From Microbacterium hydrocarbonoxydans (lineage in GTDB: Bacteria; Actinomycetota; Actinomycetes; Actinomycetales; Microbacteriaceae): DNA of 64,000 nucleotides. This document shows, one piece after another, positions 62,083 to 64,000 of the stretch. Made by a program: the position numbers and the translations under genes. The stretch spans positions 124,001-188,000 of the forward strand of contig NZ_JYJB01000004.1 in NCBI RefSeq assembly GCF_000956475.1, written 5' to 3'. Under the pieces are notes generated by a model, which ran no database searches, was not told where the DNA came from, and saw only the letters and a program-made list of their open reading frames with translations. Positions within the stretch are counted from its first letter, which is position 1, and every line of letters begins with the position of its first letter.

Positions 62083-63459
62083 GTGCGCACCCGGCTCGTC
62101 ATCGTCTTCCTGGTGCCCCTCATCGCGGTGCTGCTGTCCCTCGGCGGAGCGGCGGGATGGAGCGCCGCGCGGAGCATCCAGCAGGCGTTCTACACGCAGC
62201 AGCTCGGCGACCTCGGCTACTTCGTGACAACCGCGAGGCAGTCCCTTCTCGCCGGCAGCACCGCGGTGTTCGACGCCGAGGCCGCTCGGTTCCACGAGGT
62301 GTACGGCACGCGGGTCTCGGTCTTCGACATCGCCGGCGGCGTGTGGTCGGCGAGTGAGGGAGCATCGCCCGCGCTGTCGGAGATGCAGATCGAGCAGGTC
62401 TCTCAAGCGCTCTCCGGGCGTCGAGCCGAGATCCCCAACCCGGCGCAGCCGTGGGCTGTCGCGGATGTGTCGCTGGTCGAGCCGGTGTTCGACGACGGCG
62501 ACGTGATCGGCGCGGTGATGATCTCGGCGACCGGTGACGCCGCTCGTGGAGCCATAACGCGGCAGATCGCGATCTTCGCCGCCGTCTCGGTGGCCGCGAT
62601 CGCCGTCGGCGTGCTGCTCGTGTTCCAGCTGGCCCGCTGGGTGCTGTCACCCGTTCGGCGACTCGACGAGGCGATGGCGGCGATCGAGCGCGGCGCGATG
62701 GACGCGCGGGTCGATGTCGACACCGGGCCGCCAGAGCTGCGCCGTATGACCCGGGTGTTCAACGGCATGGCAGACGAGATCGAGCGCGTGTTCGCACGGC
62801 AGCAGGAGTTCGCAGCCAACGCCTCGCACGAGCTGCGCAACCCCCTGAACGCGCTGCTCCTGCGCGTCGAGCACCTCGCGACCGGCCTCGGCAGCGAATG
62901 GGATGCCGATGTCGAGGAGACCCGCCAGGAGGGGCGGCGCATGGCGGAGATCCTGGAGACTCTTCTCGCCCTCACCCGCAGCGGACGGGGGGACTCGACC
63001 TTCTCCGCCGTCGATCTCACGGCATTGGCCGCTCGGCGTGCCGGAGCGTGGCGCGAAGTCGCGGCGCAGCGCGGAATCACGCTGCACGCCGGTGGCGGGG
63101 GGCCCGTGCTGAGCGTGACCGATCGAATGATCGTCGAGAGCGCTCTGGACGCGCTCATCGACAACGCGGTGAAGTTCTCGCCCCGTGGCGGCGTGGTCGA
63201 GCTGCAGGCCCGCCGGGAGGGCGACGAGTGCAGCGTCAGCGTCCGCGACCATGGCCCAGGGCTCTCGCCCGAGCAGCTCGGGCAGGCGACCGACCGCTTC
63301 TGGAGGGGCGCGGACGGCGAGGACGTGCCCGGCACCGGACTCGGGCTCGCGATCGCCACGGATCTGATGCGCTCGATCGGCGGCGATCTCCTGGTGGCGG
63401 CTGCGGAGGACGGGGGACTGCAGGTGACCCTGCGGATGCGGGACGGTGACGCGGAATGA
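62083..63459 (+). CDS. Membrane sensor histidine kinase
   Basis: Partner kinase (458 aa), TctE-like in layout. Helix 1 at residues 5-25, extracytoplasmic sensor domain (about 30-160), helix 2 (162-185), HAMP (about 186-240), HisKA with H249 in SHELRNP, and HATPase with N-box DALIDNAVKFSP, G1 DHGPGLSP and G2 GTGLGLAIA. GTG start at 62083. The next gene codes for an extracytoplasmic binding protein and overlaps by 4 nt, so ligand sensing may run through that protein. Confidence 0.92.
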   Translation: MRTRLVIVFLVPLIAVLLSLGGAAGWSAARSIQQAFYTQQLGDLGYFVTTARQSLLAGSTAVFDAEAARFHEVYGTRVSVFDIAGGVWSASEGASPALSEMQIEQVSQALSGRRAEIPNPAQPWAVADVSLVEPVFDDGDVIGAVMISATGDAARGAITRQIAIFAAVSVAAIAVGVLLVFQLARWVLSPVRRLDEAMAAIERGAMDARVDVDTGPPELRRMTRVFNGMADEIERVFARQQEFAANASHELRNPLNALLLRVEHLATGLGSEWDADVEETRQEGRRMAEILETLLALTRSGRGDSTFSAVDLTALAARRAGAWREVAAQRGITLHAGGGGPVLSVTDRMIVESALDALIDNAVKFSPRGGVVELQARREGDECSVSVRDHGPGLSPEQLGQATDRFWRGADGEDVPGTGLGLAIATDLMRSIGGDLLVAAAEDGGLQVTLRMRDGDAE

Positions 63460-64000
63460 GGGGAGCAGGGCGGCGGATCGGCGCCGCGATTCTCGCGGTG
63501 GTCGCGATGCTCGGCCTGGGCGGATGCAGCACCCGCGCCGCTGAGTGGACGGATCAGACGTACGCGATCGCCGGTGGCAGCCCGACGGGCGTGTACTACG
63601 ACTACGGGGGGCGCATCGGCGCAGCCCTCTCGGACGCGCTCGACGTCACGGTGCAGGTGGAGCAGACGGCCGGCTCGCTCGACAACCTGCGTCGCGTCGG
63701 CTCAGGGCAGGCTCTGCTCGGCTTCGCACAGGCGGATGCCGCAGCAGACGCCGTGATGGGCACCGGCGCGTTCGATCAGCCGTTGCCGGTCGTCGCCGTT
63801 GCGAGGCTCTACGACGAGTACCTCCATGTGGTCGTGCGCGGGGAGTCGGACATCGACTCGATCGCCGATCTCGCGGGCTCGACGATATCGCTCGGCGCGA
63901 GGGACTCGGGCGTGAATGTGATCGCCACCCGCGTCCTCGACGCCGCAGGGGTCGGCATCGACACGATCCAGGATCCCCAGCTCGGGTTGAGCGATTCGAT
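63456..64000 (+). CDS. TAXI-family TRAP transporter binding lipoprotein (cut by window edge)
   Basis: 5' part (181 codons) of a TAXI solute-binding subunit. Lipoprotein signal: basic start, hydrophobic stretch, lipobox LGGC with Cys24. The mature start YAIAGGSPTGVYYDYGGRIGAAL is the TAXI signature (Gly-rich, TGVYYxxG). It overlaps the kinase gene (ATGA). Known TAXI proteins bind glutamate or small carboxylates, but the ligand is unknown here. TRAP membrane subunits, if any, lie to the right of the window. Confidence 0.9.
   Translation, partial: MRGAGRRIGAAILAVVAMLGLGGCSTRAAEWTDQTYAIAGGSPTGVYYDYGGRIGAALSDALDVTVQVEQTAGSLDNLRRVGSGQALLGFAQADAAADAVMGTGAFDQPLPVVAVARLYDEYLHVVVRGESDIDSIADLAGSTISLGARDSGVNVIATRVLDAAGVGIDTIQDPQLGLSDS

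Overview
The window reads as chromosomal DNA of a high-GC actinobacterium of the Microbacteriaceae, most like Microbacterium. I base this on gene content and order (lexA divergent from a LysM protein, hisC-hisB-hisH-hisA-sseB, infC-rpmI-rplT followed by an rRNA-type methyltransferase, a three-part acyl-CoA carboxylase with an epsilon subunit, a DUF3039 protein), on the very GC-rich codon use, and on the many start codons that carry a -10 hexamer (TAGGCT, TAGACT and similar) only 6-9 nt upstream, as in leaderless actinobacterial transcripts. No insertion sequence, prophage, CRISPR array or rRNA operon was seen. Most of the window is core genome, and the less ordinary material sits in small islands.

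Layout. 1-7 kb: sugar-phosphate mutase (cut by the left edge), purine nucleoside phosphorylase, an LpdA-type flavoprotein, a membrane protein, the biotinylated alpha subunit of an acyl-CoA carboxylase, and Maf. 7-11 kb: an RNA methyltransferase, then a tight three-gene unit (LuxR-type regulator, atypical sensor kinase, second membrane protein). 11.4-16.9 kb: a ROK regulator, a candidate small RNA, the carboxylase epsilon and beta subunits, two unknown proteins and a nucleotidyltransferase. 17-20.6 kb: an ABC ATPase with a very long low-complexity N-terminus and its permease. 20.6-25.6 kb: DUF3039 protein, pncB, murI, rph, rdgB and a metal-efflux protein. 25.6-30.7 kb: an SDR-fold protein behind two matching operators, the LigD/Ku end-joining pair, DedA and tRNA-Leu.

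30.8-35.2 kb is a seven-gene Tad/Flp pilus locus (tadA, tadB, tadC, pilin, three TadE/G-like small proteins). 35.3-38.5 kb holds an orphan sugar-binding lipoprotein under a LacI-type operator, a Nudix hydrolase and an MFS transporter. 38.5-45.6 kb: prfB, a repeat-rich DUF2510 membrane protein, ftsE-ftsX-smpB and a prolyl-oligopeptidase-type peptidase. 45.6-49.2 kb: metF and metE behind a structured leader with a cysteine-containing short ORF. 49.2-53.7 kb: a flavin monooxygenase divergent from a GAF regulator, then lexA divergent from a LysM membrane protein across an SOS-type control region. 53.7-57.8 kb: his genes and sseB. 58-60.4 kb: DUF1844 protein, then infC (ATC start) -rpmI-rplT. 60.5-64 kb: a TrmH-type methyltransferase and a response regulator / histidine kinase / TAXI-binding-protein unit that runs off the right edge.

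How the parts work together: AccA, AccD and AccE should form one acyl-CoA carboxylase although they are encoded in two places 6.6 kb apart. MetF supplies the methyl donor used by MetE. LigD and Ku form the minimal bacterial NHEJ system. LexA and the LysM protein probably form an SOS division-control pair, as in mycobacteria and corynebacteria. No clearly new multi-gene defence or biosynthetic system is visible. The best candidates for undescribed biology are the three-gene regulator at 8.26-11.15 kb, the ABC transporter with the acidic/basic tail, the SDR protein lacking its catalytic Tyr/Lys, and the metF leader.
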